Assembly (NCBI GenBank): GCA_902984215.1
Contig: CADWAF010002459.1
Coordinates: 1 to 21,418 of the forward strand
Length of the DNA: 21,418 nt
Origin: Willaertia magna
Lineage: Eukaryota; Heterolobosea; Eutetramitea; Acrasida; Naegleriidae
Reading direction: 5' to 3'
Part shown: one piece after another, positions 9,601 through 16,034 of the stretch
Layout: each line of letters starts with the position of its first letter
Position numbering within the stretch: the stretch's first letter is position 1
Notes under the pieces: model-generated
Told to the model about the DNA's origin: nothing
What the model saw: only the letters and a program-made list of their open reading frames with translations
Database searches by the model: none
Translations under genes and position numbers: made by a program

Positions 9601-10876
9601 TTGAAATACTTGTTCTATCTTGTGAAATCCTTGGTTTCTCTTTCGTAACATTTAAATTACCGGTGCTAGTTGATTGTATAACGCTTGATTTTGGTGGAGC
9701 ATTATTATTATTAATAGTATTTGTATTATTAGCGGTATTTAAAGATGTAGTTGAATTAGAATGATTAATTGGGGCAGTAGTTGGGCTATTATTAAACATA
9801 TTTGGACTAGATGATGAAGCAGATGTAGATGTTGTTACTAAAATACTACCCTTTGATTTTTGTTGATTATTGTTATTTACTGTAGATTTATTTAGATCTT
9901 TAGAACTAATGCCTTGGAATCTACTTTTAGGTATCATTGAAACACCGCCAAAAGGAACGCCATAATCTACAGTAGGATTGTTTGTTGTTGTTGTTATGGT
10001 GGGGTTATTGTTGATGGTGTTACCCGATATTGTTGGGGAAGATATTGTTGATGATGATGTTTGTGTTGTAGCTGTAGTAGTAGAAGAATTTGAAGAAGAA
10101 TAAGAAGATCTAGGTGATTCCTCTTGTTGTTGATTATTTCTTTTAATATCTTCACTACTTATACCTTTATATTTACTACTACCACTAATACTGTTGCTTG
10201 ATGTTAATGATAATTTACTTTCCTTCATATTATCTTGTTCGTTATTAATAAAAGTTGTATTGGGAGAAGTAGAAGAAGGAGAGTAAATTGCTGTTGTTGT
10301 AGTTACTGGTAGTGTAGAAGAATCTTTTAATAAATTATTGGATTCTTGTATACAAGTTGTTGTTAAAATTGTCGATTCCTTATTTTCTTCTAAAAGAATG
10401 TTATTTTCTTGTCCAAGATTTTTGTTCTTTGCTGTTTTTGTTTGTTGTTGGTCCATTTCCAACAAATTTGCATTTTTATTGTTAGAAAGCTCATTTTTGT
10501 TTGGCGAAGTGTTATTGTTATTACAGTCCCCAAGCGGAGAGTCATTGAGGTTGTGGTTTTCATTATCGTAATCATCTGTCTTGAGAGGTGATGATGTATT
10601 GTTACTCAGGTATTGTTTATCGTCATCTTCATCACCACTTTTTAGTGACGTTGAAGATGTTAATGGTTGTGGATTGTCATCAAATTCTGAACAACTAATT
10701 GTTATTCTTCTCATATTACCACCTTCTTCTGTATTATTATTATTTTCATTCATGTTACTACAACTTCTAGAATATGTTGCGGATTCAAATGTTGAAGCAG
10801 TAGTTCCAAAGAGTCCTGATAGTCGCTTTCTTCCACCAGTAATCTTGGATCGAAGAGAAGACAAATTTTTTGACAT
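6605..10876 (-). CDS. Sec7 (Arf-GEF) domain protein with a Ras-like GTPase fold split around the Sec7 domain
   Basis: A 1423-residue intronless protein. Residues 1-450 are Ser/Thr/Asn-rich and probably disordered, with two related motifs at 234-247 and 318-331. Residues 457-485 match Ras beta1, P-loop and alpha1 (GCRGVGKS at 462-469). Residues 543-634 look like a coiled coil. About 918-1130 is a Sec7 domain, with FKLPKEGQQVTRI carrying the catalytic glutamate E1040 and MVNTQLHNPN matching the conserved MLNTDLHNPN block. Residues 1195-1380 match the rest of a Ras protein: beta2/beta3, beta4 with FICAYSVTDKTSF, G4 as ACKAD (1328-1332) and G5 as FFEVS (1356-1360). The predicted activity is nucleotide exchange on Arf GTPases at endomembranes. 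The split GTPase has degenerate G3 and G4 motifs, so GTP binding is uncertain. The ATG at 10876 lies 76 bp after the previous gene's stop codon. Confidence 0.85.
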   Translation of the reverse strand: MSKNLSSLRSKITGGRKRLSGLFGTTASTFESATYSRSCSNMNENNNNTEEGGNMRRITISCSEFDDNPQPLTSSTSLKSGDEDDDKQYLSNNTSSPLKTDDYDNENHNLNDSPLGDCNNNNTSPNKNELSNNKNANLLEMDQQQTKTAKNKNLGQENNILLEENKESTILTTTCIQESNNLLKDSSTLPVTTTTAIYSPSSTSPNTTFINNEQDNMKESKLSLTSSNSISGSSKYKGISSEDIKRNNQQQEESPRSSYSSSNSSTTTATTQTSSSTISSPTISGNTINNNPTITTTTNNPTVDYGVPFGGVSMIPKSRFQGISSKDLNKSTVNNNNQQKSKGSILVTTSTSASSSSPNMFNNSPTTAPINHSNSTTSLNTANNTNTINNNNAPPKSSVIQSTSTGNLNVTKEKPRISQDRTSISSNSSYNSTMNGSSTTKTKSKSTIMPSSQNKNKIVVIGCRGVGKSEMVFKFLYNEIHYYYQLTHDKQQLEKELKKEVKKQSMESTVNNNNGTNVERRQSTILSSSQSPRSNGPITLPTKVEQIIESEIDVDLKSNDSLEVRKLKLLLQKKNEEIVKQKKELDNMVQELSTMWKKERTEKLELEQDYVEQENELNRIRSVIHQIQQLVMLDPLTSDLQLPETMFSIKTPENPNNNLLTPNRKRKMTLNKNNMHNGSTSNVNGSVKRNSNNGMEIGALGTINSMTLNENNGSKSNNFMSTPVHSNSHSSSLEGISSINPEEIIQSPLAHLKRKPRHQRTESAYQKLRTNQYQVVAQDLRQSIDEDGDESEASNVVDTREEELNSFLLEFNKIDKNANNNNLLAAPVGTNKVSTNSVSSDKEEGEDTDNDLSECSDIMSASSTASNANHLGTRDRSASNITANTIVLNTCGNRSKSPSVAASTDYKYDEKAFVKLLTPSFFLTEGLRLFNTGKPKVALRYLMDNGLLPDIDKQSTGDYNAEKPEAVIARFLAIADSLNKEKLGEFLSEPKNSVYLEEFVKFHVLELYKEEKEKPEDDTYFSKFDRAMRSFFIQFKLPKEGQQVTRIAEVFSQVYSDYNKNDGELNGNADACYLLVCSVLMVNTQLHNPNANIKLSRDQFVSLFTGFSDVNLNFIGTCYDSVARTAMVLYDEEIDKEDRTNFESDQQIELFFKCYKHPPHQVTTEICSNPYKSNRDHKSLSLDADKVKELTENSITFFFKAKVIHDGIINRVQIKDSDPNLELITETTENGNTKIKLKESSQIFSETKNGNYFICAYSVTDKTSFLTIEHVIKAIRKMKRKEKKKQIKKKSSKRHYSTLTGTLTEELLEQLNNDDSDYNNDKFMVLVACKADVPEDQRQVSKREGGELALKYSIPFFEVSNHDMYAVRQVFLNAIDSIKRQNVSYVDAVRQMSDFHQRLNIAKQNKKGQIDLDQLVKLPKCYI

Positions 10877-10952
10877 TTGATTTTAATTTTAATGTATCAA
10901 AGAAAGAAACTTTTATTTAGATTCAAAGGGTACAATTTCATTACCTATCTTT

Positions 10953-12431
10953 TTATCTTTTCTTACTTAATTTACAAACCATTAGTGTTTGAATACGACT
11001 TGATATCTCTTCCTTTTGATTAATAGATAACAATTTTAGGCAGTCATTTATGAACTTTGGGTTGGAAGAACATTGAATTATTTGTTGGATTGAGTGAGAA
11101 ACACATGGAATGTAATAACTTTGTAAAAGATCTCTTCTTTTTTCTTCCTTAGAAAGGAATGCTTTAGCGTCTATCTCTTTTGCTCTTTTTATTAAATCTT
11201 TAACTAAGGTACCAATTAGACATTTTGGTATTTTAGAGTTGTTGTTGTCAGTATAGTTTATGTTAATGTATAAAGTAATACTTGTCAATTTATCATTAAC
11301 TGTTGTGGCAGAGGTTGAAACACTATTGTTTGTCAGTTACATTATAAATAATTATTAATAATGAACTTTTTTTAAACTTACGTGGAGTTGACAAAATTAC
11401 TTGTCATAGCCTTAAAGCAAATTCCTAGTTCTTTGTAAAAAGTAGAACATTCATCAAAAAGTAAATCAAATAACCTTTCCTTATTTTCCTTACTTCTCCA
11501 TTTCACTTCCTTCACTGAGTGAACTTTTTCGCTATCACTACTATCAACCATAGTAATTTCACATTTTCTATCCTTTGCAATAAATTCCTTTAAAATTAAA
11601 TCATCTGAAGAAAAGGGAATTCCATTTCTACAAATAATTGTTTTAATTTCTAAAGGAAATGAATTACTTTCCTTTGCTCTCCAATCTACAGTTTCTTCTT
11701 CCTTTTCAACTTGAAACTCTAAACAACCTTCAATAACACAACTTGATATATTAGGCTTTGAGGGAAAACAAGAAATCGTTGAGGTACGGTATCTCTCCTT
11801 TTCTTTGCTCAAAGCATTTGTATTGTTTGGAGCTGTAGTTGCAGTTGACTCAAAAAAAATGTAGCCTTTGAGGGAAGATTGAACTTTAATAGCTTGAAGT
11901 AAAAGGAGGTAAGGAAATTGTTTATCTTCTTCAGTGAGATTTAAAGTAAGGAAGATTGTGGTATAGATTTCTTCAGATCGTTCTACTAGTATTTTAGATA
12001 AGGTTTCTTTAATTAGGACCTTATTTTCTTCACAATTACAGAATTCACTGACTGTTGCCTTGGATTGTACTGAAAAATAGTTCATAATTACTTTCTTTTG
12101 TAGATTAAAGGTATTAATAATGTCGTCATTTACTGTTTTAATATTTAAATCAATATCTTGAATGATGTATGGAAAAGTTATAGAAATAGTGTCAAAAGGA
12201 GTATTTTGTATAGATTCTCTCTTTCTCTTCTTTATCTTATTATTGTCCAATAGTTGTATGTTCCCACAATAATGGGTTGAAATTTCTAATAACTCTGGTT
12301 GACCGTTCGCTTTTACTATGATTTGTTTAAAAGTGTCAATAAACTAAATACAAAACTCTAGTACCTCAACGAAACTAAAAACTTACCTTAAAAAGCAATC
12401 CCAAAACTCTTTCCGTTTGATTTTCTTGCAT
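10953..12431 (-). CDS. Unrecognised 458-residue protein, three exons
   Basis: The gene model is exon 1 at 12431-12387, exon 2 at 12343-11382 and exon 3 at 11322-10953. Both introns begin GTAAGT and end TAG, and the frames join exactly: exon 1 ends on a whole codon, and the exon 2/3 junction splits a Thr codon. Exon 1 encodes MQENQTERVLGLLFK, continuing into FIDTFKQIIVKANGQPELLE, so the first 50 residues look helical. A basic KIKKRKRES patch follows, which could be a nuclear localisation signal. The middle is mixed alpha/beta without obvious motifs, and the C-terminal 90 residues are helical and Lys-rich. There is no signal peptide or membrane segment. I do not recognise a family. It lies 246 bp after the MATE gene and 76 bp before the Sec7 gene, on the same strand. 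Confidence 0.75.
11323..11381 (-). other. Intron 2 (59 nt) of the unrecognised three-exon gene
   Basis: The donor is GTAAGT at 11381-11376 and the acceptor is CAATAG ending at 11323. Without splicing, the upstream frame stops inside the donor (TAA at 11380-11378). Removing 59 nt gives NST|VSTSATTVNDKLTSIT and enters the downstream open frame in the correct phase. Confidence 0.8.
12344..12386 (-). other. Intron 1 (43 nt) of the unrecognised three-exon gene
   Basis: The donor is GTAAGT at 12386-12381 and the acceptor is ATTTAG ending at 12344. Reading straight through hits TAG, while removing 43 nt joins AAG to TTT in frame. A later TAG acceptor at 12307 would place TAA directly after the exon 1 lysine codon and is therefore rejected. 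The intron is very short, near the lower limit for eukaryotic splicing. Confidence 0.65.
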
Positions 12432-12677
12432 TTTTTTGTAAAGTGAAAGCGGCAGTAAATTTAAATACTTGCACTCAAAGTACAGTAATAAACTTTAAAC
12501 TTTGCAAAGTGAAAAAACTTATTGCATCAGTAAATACACGCATAAGATGTCTTCAGCGAATTTTCAGTACTACAATAGTTTAAGATCATCAGTATTCTTC
12601 TCATAGTAACAACCTGTAATCGTTAGTTTTATCATTTAATATTTGTGTTGTTATGGTTCAAAAAATATTTCTTTTTT

Positions 12678-14468
12678 TTATTGCTTTTCTTCCTCAATTT
12701 TATTTTCCCCATCCAATATTTCTTCTTCATTCAAACTGTTAATACTTGTTTTCTCCTCGTCTCCATTTACTACAACAGATTGTAGTTCTTCTTCCAATTG
12801 TGGTTTATCTTCTTCTGTAGCTCTTTCATTTGCAAGTTTACTTTCTTTTTCCCAATCAATTCTAAACACAATGTAAGAAAACATTAATATACCAACAACA
12901 ATAACACCAACAGATAATCCAAGCCATATACCAACCAAATCCCAACCAGCAAGGAAGGCTAGTAATGCCCCAACAGGAAGACCAAATACATAATAGGCAG
13001 CTAAATTAGATATTGCTGTTATAGTTTGTTTTCCAACTCCCCTCAAAATGGCACTTGACACCGCTTGCAAACCATCAAACATTTGAAAGAGAAAACAGAT
13101 TGGAAATACGGTAGCTGCAGCATCTATTACATTTTGGTCTTCAGTATAAATTTTTGGAATGTAGTTCCTTAATATTGCAACAAATGAACCACACAATAAC
13201 ATGAACAATGAAGAAAACGCAATGGATGAATATGCTGCATATTTTGCCTGCCTTGGACTTAAACTTCCCAAGCATTGTCCAACACGAATACTTGCTGCTG
13301 TAGCCACACTTAAAGGGATCATAAAACATAAGGCAACAATGTTCAATACTATTGAGTGAGCTGACAAAGCTATTAACGACAGATAAGAACTAATAATTGT
13401 AGATAATTCAAATCCAGCAACCTCCGCTGTGAGTGTGACGCTTCCTGGAATACCCAATTTTAATAATTCCCAAAATCCACTCCATCTAAAAACTTCCTTA
13501 AAATCTATAAAACCTTCCCAATCTTCTTTCATATATCCCTTAGCCCAAATAACAATAATATAAACGAAAAGCATAACATATCTAGAAGTTGTTATAGCAA
13601 TTGCAGGTCCTATAAAACCAAGATGAAAACCGTATTCAAAAAGAAAATTTAAACCTATATTCAAAATAACTGAGGCAACCCATATAATAACATTAACCAT
13701 TAATATATCCTGTGTAACTAAATATAATGAAATAGATTCACAAATTGCAAAAGGAATAACCCCAGGAGCTAATATTCTTGCAAATAAAGTTGCAAGGTCA
13801 ACTAAATCTTGATGTTGACCTATAACAATTAAAATATAATTTGTAAACCATAATAAGAAAAAGATTGGTATTAAGCATATCATTATACAAACTAAACTTC
13901 TATTCAATATTATACCCATTCTTCTAAAGTTTTTCGCTCCATAACTTTGACTTGTTAATGTATCTTGGCCATGAATCAAGCCAACAGGAATAAATCCGAA
14001 GATAAAGAAAAGTGAATTAGCCAGAGAAGCTGATGAGATATATGTATCTGAGGTAATTGTATCTGATTTTAAGTGACCAACAAAAGTAAGAGAAACTAAT
14101 GTTAATAACATGTAAGAAACATTTATAACTACTGTTGGCCATGAAAGTCTAAATACTTGAAGTAATTCGGCTTTGGAATGATTTAAATGATATTTCATAC
14201 GTTCCGAAAATTTAGTTGGCAAGGCTTCTTCGTGCATTAATACTTCTTCCGTAATATTATTCGTTGTTATTTCGTTTATTGTTATCTCCTTATTGTCTTC
14301 ATTATTATTGTTAGATAATAATCCCTCATCTTGAATTGCCTTGTCTATTGATTCTTCTTCTTCAAAATTGGGACTAGATGAAAAAACTAAAGTGTTTTTG
14401 GAAATGCCAATATCATTATCCTCTTCTTCAAAATTATTGAGTATTTCCTCTCTATAGTTGTTATTCAT
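12678..14468 (-). CDS. MATE-family multidrug/toxic-compound efflux transporter
   Basis: A 596-residue polytopic membrane protein exchanging organic compounds for H+ or Na+. The first 100 residues are an acidic, Asn-rich cytosolic tail. Membrane segments run from about 101 to 535, consistent with the family's 12 helices. Family signatures are visible: DTLTSQSYGAKN (169-180), IRVGQCLGS (394-402), ILRGVGKQ (474-481) and NLAAYYVFGLPVGALLAF (488-505). These are the eukaryotic MATE patterns seen in plant DTX and animal SLC47 proteins. The last 60 residues are an acidic cytosolic tail. The substrate and the membrane (plasma membrane, lysosome or contractile vacuole) cannot be read from the sequence. 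It is divergent from Hub1 and is the first of four tandem minus-strand genes. Confidence 0.93.
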   Translation of the reverse strand: MNNNYREEILNNFEEEDNDIGISKNTLVFSSSPNFEEEESIDKAIQDEGLLSNNNNEDNKEITINEITTNNITEEVLMHEEALPTKFSERMKYHLNHSKAELLQVFRLSWPTVVINVSYMLLTLVSLTFVGHLKSDTITSDTYISSASLANSLFFIFGFIPVGLIHGQDTLTSQSYGAKNFRRMGIILNRSLVCIMICLIPIFFLLWFTNYILIVIGQHQDLVDLATLFARILAPGVIPFAICESISLYLVTQDILMVNVIIWVASVILNIGLNFLFEYGFHLGFIGPAIAITTSRYVMLFVYIIVIWAKGYMKEDWEGFIDFKEVFRWSGFWELLKLGIPGSVTLTAEVAGFELSTIISSYLSLIALSAHSIVLNIVALCFMIPLSVATAASIRVGQCLGSLSPRQAKYAAYSSIAFSSLFMLLCGSFVAILRNYIPKIYTEDQNVIDAAATVFPICFLFQMFDGLQAVSSAILRGVGKQTITAISNLAAYYVFGLPVGALLAFLAGWDLVGIWLGLSVGVIVVGILMFSYIVFRIDWEKESKLANERATEEDKPQLEEELQSVVVNGDEEKTSINSLNEEEILDGENKIEEEKQ

Positions 14469-14624
14469 TCTTTTTTTAATTCAATTTATTAATTGCACCT
14501 TTTACTGTTTGTCTGAGCGGAGATTTTGCTTCCACTCGCTTACTGACTAAATCCATCCTCCAGTTAATAACACTTGCCAACAACAAGCAAGAAGAAGGCT
14601 TTGGTTGGAAGCTTATTGTAAAAA
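14469..14624. promoter_or_regulatory. Shared bidirectional promoter between the MATE gene and Hub1
   Basis: The two start codons are 156 bp apart and point away from each other, so this spacer must carry both 5' UTRs and both promoters. It is richer in G+C than most spacers here, notably around 14505-14610. No TATA box or known element can be named with confidence. The Hub1 start follows an A-rich lead (AAAAAATG). Confidence 0.55.
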
Positions 14625-14846
14625 ATGATTGAAGTTGTACTTAATGATAGACTAGGAAAGAAGATTAGAGTAAAATGTAATGAAGATGATACTATTGGAG
14701 ATTTAAAGAAACTAACAGCTGCACAAATAGGAACTAAACCTGAAAAGATTAGACTTCAACGTTGGAATCAAGTATTTAAAGATCATATAACTTTAAGTGA
14801 TTATGAAATTTCCGACGGTAGTGGATTAGAACTATACTATGAATAA
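14625..14846 (+). CDS. UBL5: Ubiquitin-like modifier Hub1/UBL5
   Basis: A 73-residue ubiquitin-fold protein, the same length as human UBL5 and close to it throughout: it starts [13 protein letters not shown], has [12 protein letters not shown] in the middle and [12 protein letters not shown] near the end. It ends in LELYYE, the di-tyrosine tail of this family, not the di-glycine used for covalent conjugation. Hub1 binds the spliceosomal protein Snu66 and related partners through HIND elements and adjusts splice-site choice; D22, the key Hub1 contact in yeast, is present. Its role is therefore nuclear and non-covalent. It diverges from the MATE gene, and its stop codon is 51 bp from that of the convergent F-box/ankyrin gene. 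An AATAAA overlaps the stop (14842-14847). Confidence 0.97.
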   Translation: MIEVVLNDRLGKKIRVKCNEDDTIGDLKKLTAAQIGTKPEKIRLQRWNQVFKDHITLSDYEISDGSGLELYYE

Positions 14847-14873
14847 ATGTAAATATTTTTATAATAATTTAAT

Positions 14874-14900
14874 TTTTAATAAATTAATTTTAATAAATTA
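14874..14900. repeat. Two-copy 14-bp tandem repeat with AATAAA in each copy
   Basis: The word TTTTAATAAATTA occurs at 14874-14886 and again at 14888-14900. Each copy carries AATAAA on the + strand (14878-14883 and 14892-14897), so either could serve as a Hub1 poly(A) signal. The second copy includes the last codon (TAA) of the convergent F-box/ankyrin gene, so the two 3' ends share this DNA. Confidence 0.55.
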
Positions 14901-15818
14901 TTGTAATAAATTTCTTAATTGAGCGAAATGACATAAGTCAAATGGTCTTTGACCTATATTATTAATTACTTGTTTATCTGCACCTTTTTCAATTAAATAT
15001 TTACATATATCTATTAACCCTTTACTTGCAGCAATATGTAAACAAGTATAACCATCATTATCTTTACTATTAATATCTAAACCAATAATTTCAATTAAAT
15101 ATTTCATACATTGAGTGGAAGATCTAGATACTGAAATGTGTAAACAATTTTGTCCATAATTTGATTCTCTTACTAATAAATGTCTATTCTTTAATAAATA
15201 ATTATTAATTGTATCATTAGAATACATTCTGTTCTCAATTTCAGGTGGTTTACTAATTAACCATTTTAAATAATCAATTTTATCTAAGAAACAAATAGTA
15301 TGTATTAAATTAAAACCAAAAGTTAATCCAGTTTTTATTCTATGAATATTTTCATATCTAAATACAGAACTGTTATTCTCTTTTCTTACTTGTTCATAAC
15401 ATAAATAAAGATTTTCAAGTACATGTAAAAGATTTGGTTTAAGTTGGATTAGATCAAAAAATAAAACATTAAATTGACCAGGTGTTAAAGGATAGAAATT
15501 AAATTTATAGGTTTTATGTAAGATAATTGGTCTTTCAAAACCTAATTTAATTGTTTCTTTTAACCATTCGAATATACCATCTATTTTTAATGTTTCATTT
15601 GTTTTTACAAAAGTTGTAATTAAATTTTCAGGTTTACAAGTTACAACATTTGAAAAATTATATTTAAATAATTTAATTTTAAAATCATTGGAATGAATAT
15701 ACGTATTAATCTCTTTAGATAATATTGATAAATTAAAAATTTCATGAATTTCTAAATATTCAAAAATTGAAATTAACATTTCTAAAGGTAAATGAATTGT
15801 TTTTGAGATTACTTTCAT
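14898..15818 (-). CDS. F-box protein with C-terminal ankyrin repeats
   Basis: A 306-residue protein. An F-box lies at about 8-50 (IHLPLEMLISIFEYLEIHEI, then LSILSKEINTYI), the part that normally docks on Skp1 in an SCF ubiquitin ligase. The middle (60-165) is helical without a recognised domain. Ankyrin-like helices begin near 172 (LIHTICFLDKIDYLKWLI). Clear repeats follow at about 221-253 and 255-287 (DGYTCLHIAASKGLIDICKY, then LIEKGADKQVINNIGQRPFD). The likely role is a substrate adaptor for ubiquitination, with the ankyrins binding the target. The ATG at 15818 fits because the F-box starts seven residues later. It converges on Hub1 and diverges from Pwp2, with 209 bp between the start codons. 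Confidence 0.82.
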   Translation of the reverse strand: MKVISKTIHLPLEMLISIFEYLEIHEIFNLSILSKEINTYIHSNDFKIKLFKYNFSNVVTCKPENLITTFVKTNETLKIDGIFEWLKETIKLGFERPIILHKTYKFNFYPLTPGQFNVLFFDLIQLKPNLLHVLENLYLCYEQVRKENNSSVFRYENIHRIKTGLTFGFNLIHTICFLDKIDYLKWLISKPPEIENRMYSNDTINNYLLKNRHLLVRESNYGQNCLHISVSRSSTQCMKYLIEIIGLDINSKDNDGYTCLHIAASKGLIDICKYLIEKGADKQVINNIGQRPFDLCHFAQLRNLLQ

Positions 15819-16027
15819 TTTTTTTGGATTATTAATTTCTATCTTCTTCTTAATAATGAAACAATAAAATTATCTTTAATAAATTCATAATTGATTACAT
15901 TATTGTTTTGTTAAATCAAAATTATATTTAATTATTTCGGAAAGTTAGTCATGACAGAAAGCCTAGCCTTGGTTGATGAAACAGAAAAAAATTATCACTT
16001 CAATAAAATTCTCGCTTCAAAAAAAAA
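15819..16027. promoter_or_regulatory. Shared bidirectional promoter between the F-box/ankyrin gene and Pwp2
   Basis: The spacer is 209 bp between divergent start codons. The half near the F-box gene is AT-rich. The half near Pwp2 (from about 15938) is noticeably richer in G+C and contains the short upstream ORF listed separately. No named promoter element is recognised. Confidence 0.5.
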
Positions 16028-16034
16028 ATGTTAA
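15951..16034 (+). CDS. Upstream ORF of 27 codons overlapping the Pwp2 start
   Basis: ATG at 15951 opens a 27-codon frame, MTESLALVDETEKNYHFNKI followed by LASKKKC, that ends with TAA at 16032-16034, just past the Pwp2 ATG (16028-16030). Its codons are more varied than the flanking AT-rich DNA. It passes through a run of ten A residues (16019-16028) immediately before the Pwp2 start. If the transcript begins upstream of 15951, ribosomes would meet this ATG first, so it could damp Pwp2 translation. One extra A in the run, or a -1 slip there, would fuse it to Pwp2 as an N-terminal extension. Whether it is transcribed cannot be seen. Confidence 0.35.
   Translation: MTESLALVDETEKNYHFNKILASKKKC

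Noticed and set aside
10338..10880. Several overlapping + strand frames opposite the N-terminus of the Sec7/Ras-like gene
   Set aside because: They are antisense shadows of low-complexity Asn/Ser/Thr codons, with no family resemblance.
11378..12250. Treating the 290-residue and 111-residue frames at 12250-11378 and 11288-10953 as two separate genes
   Set aside because: Both begin at TTG rather than ATG, and consensus GTAAGT...TAG introns join them, and a short ATG-containing exon, in perfect phase. One three-exon gene fits better.
12643..12876. 77-residue Ser/Phe-rich frame on the + strand
   Set aside because: It is antisense to the acidic C-terminal tail of the MATE transporter. Poly-Glu/Asp/Asn codons read backwards give Ser/Phe runs.
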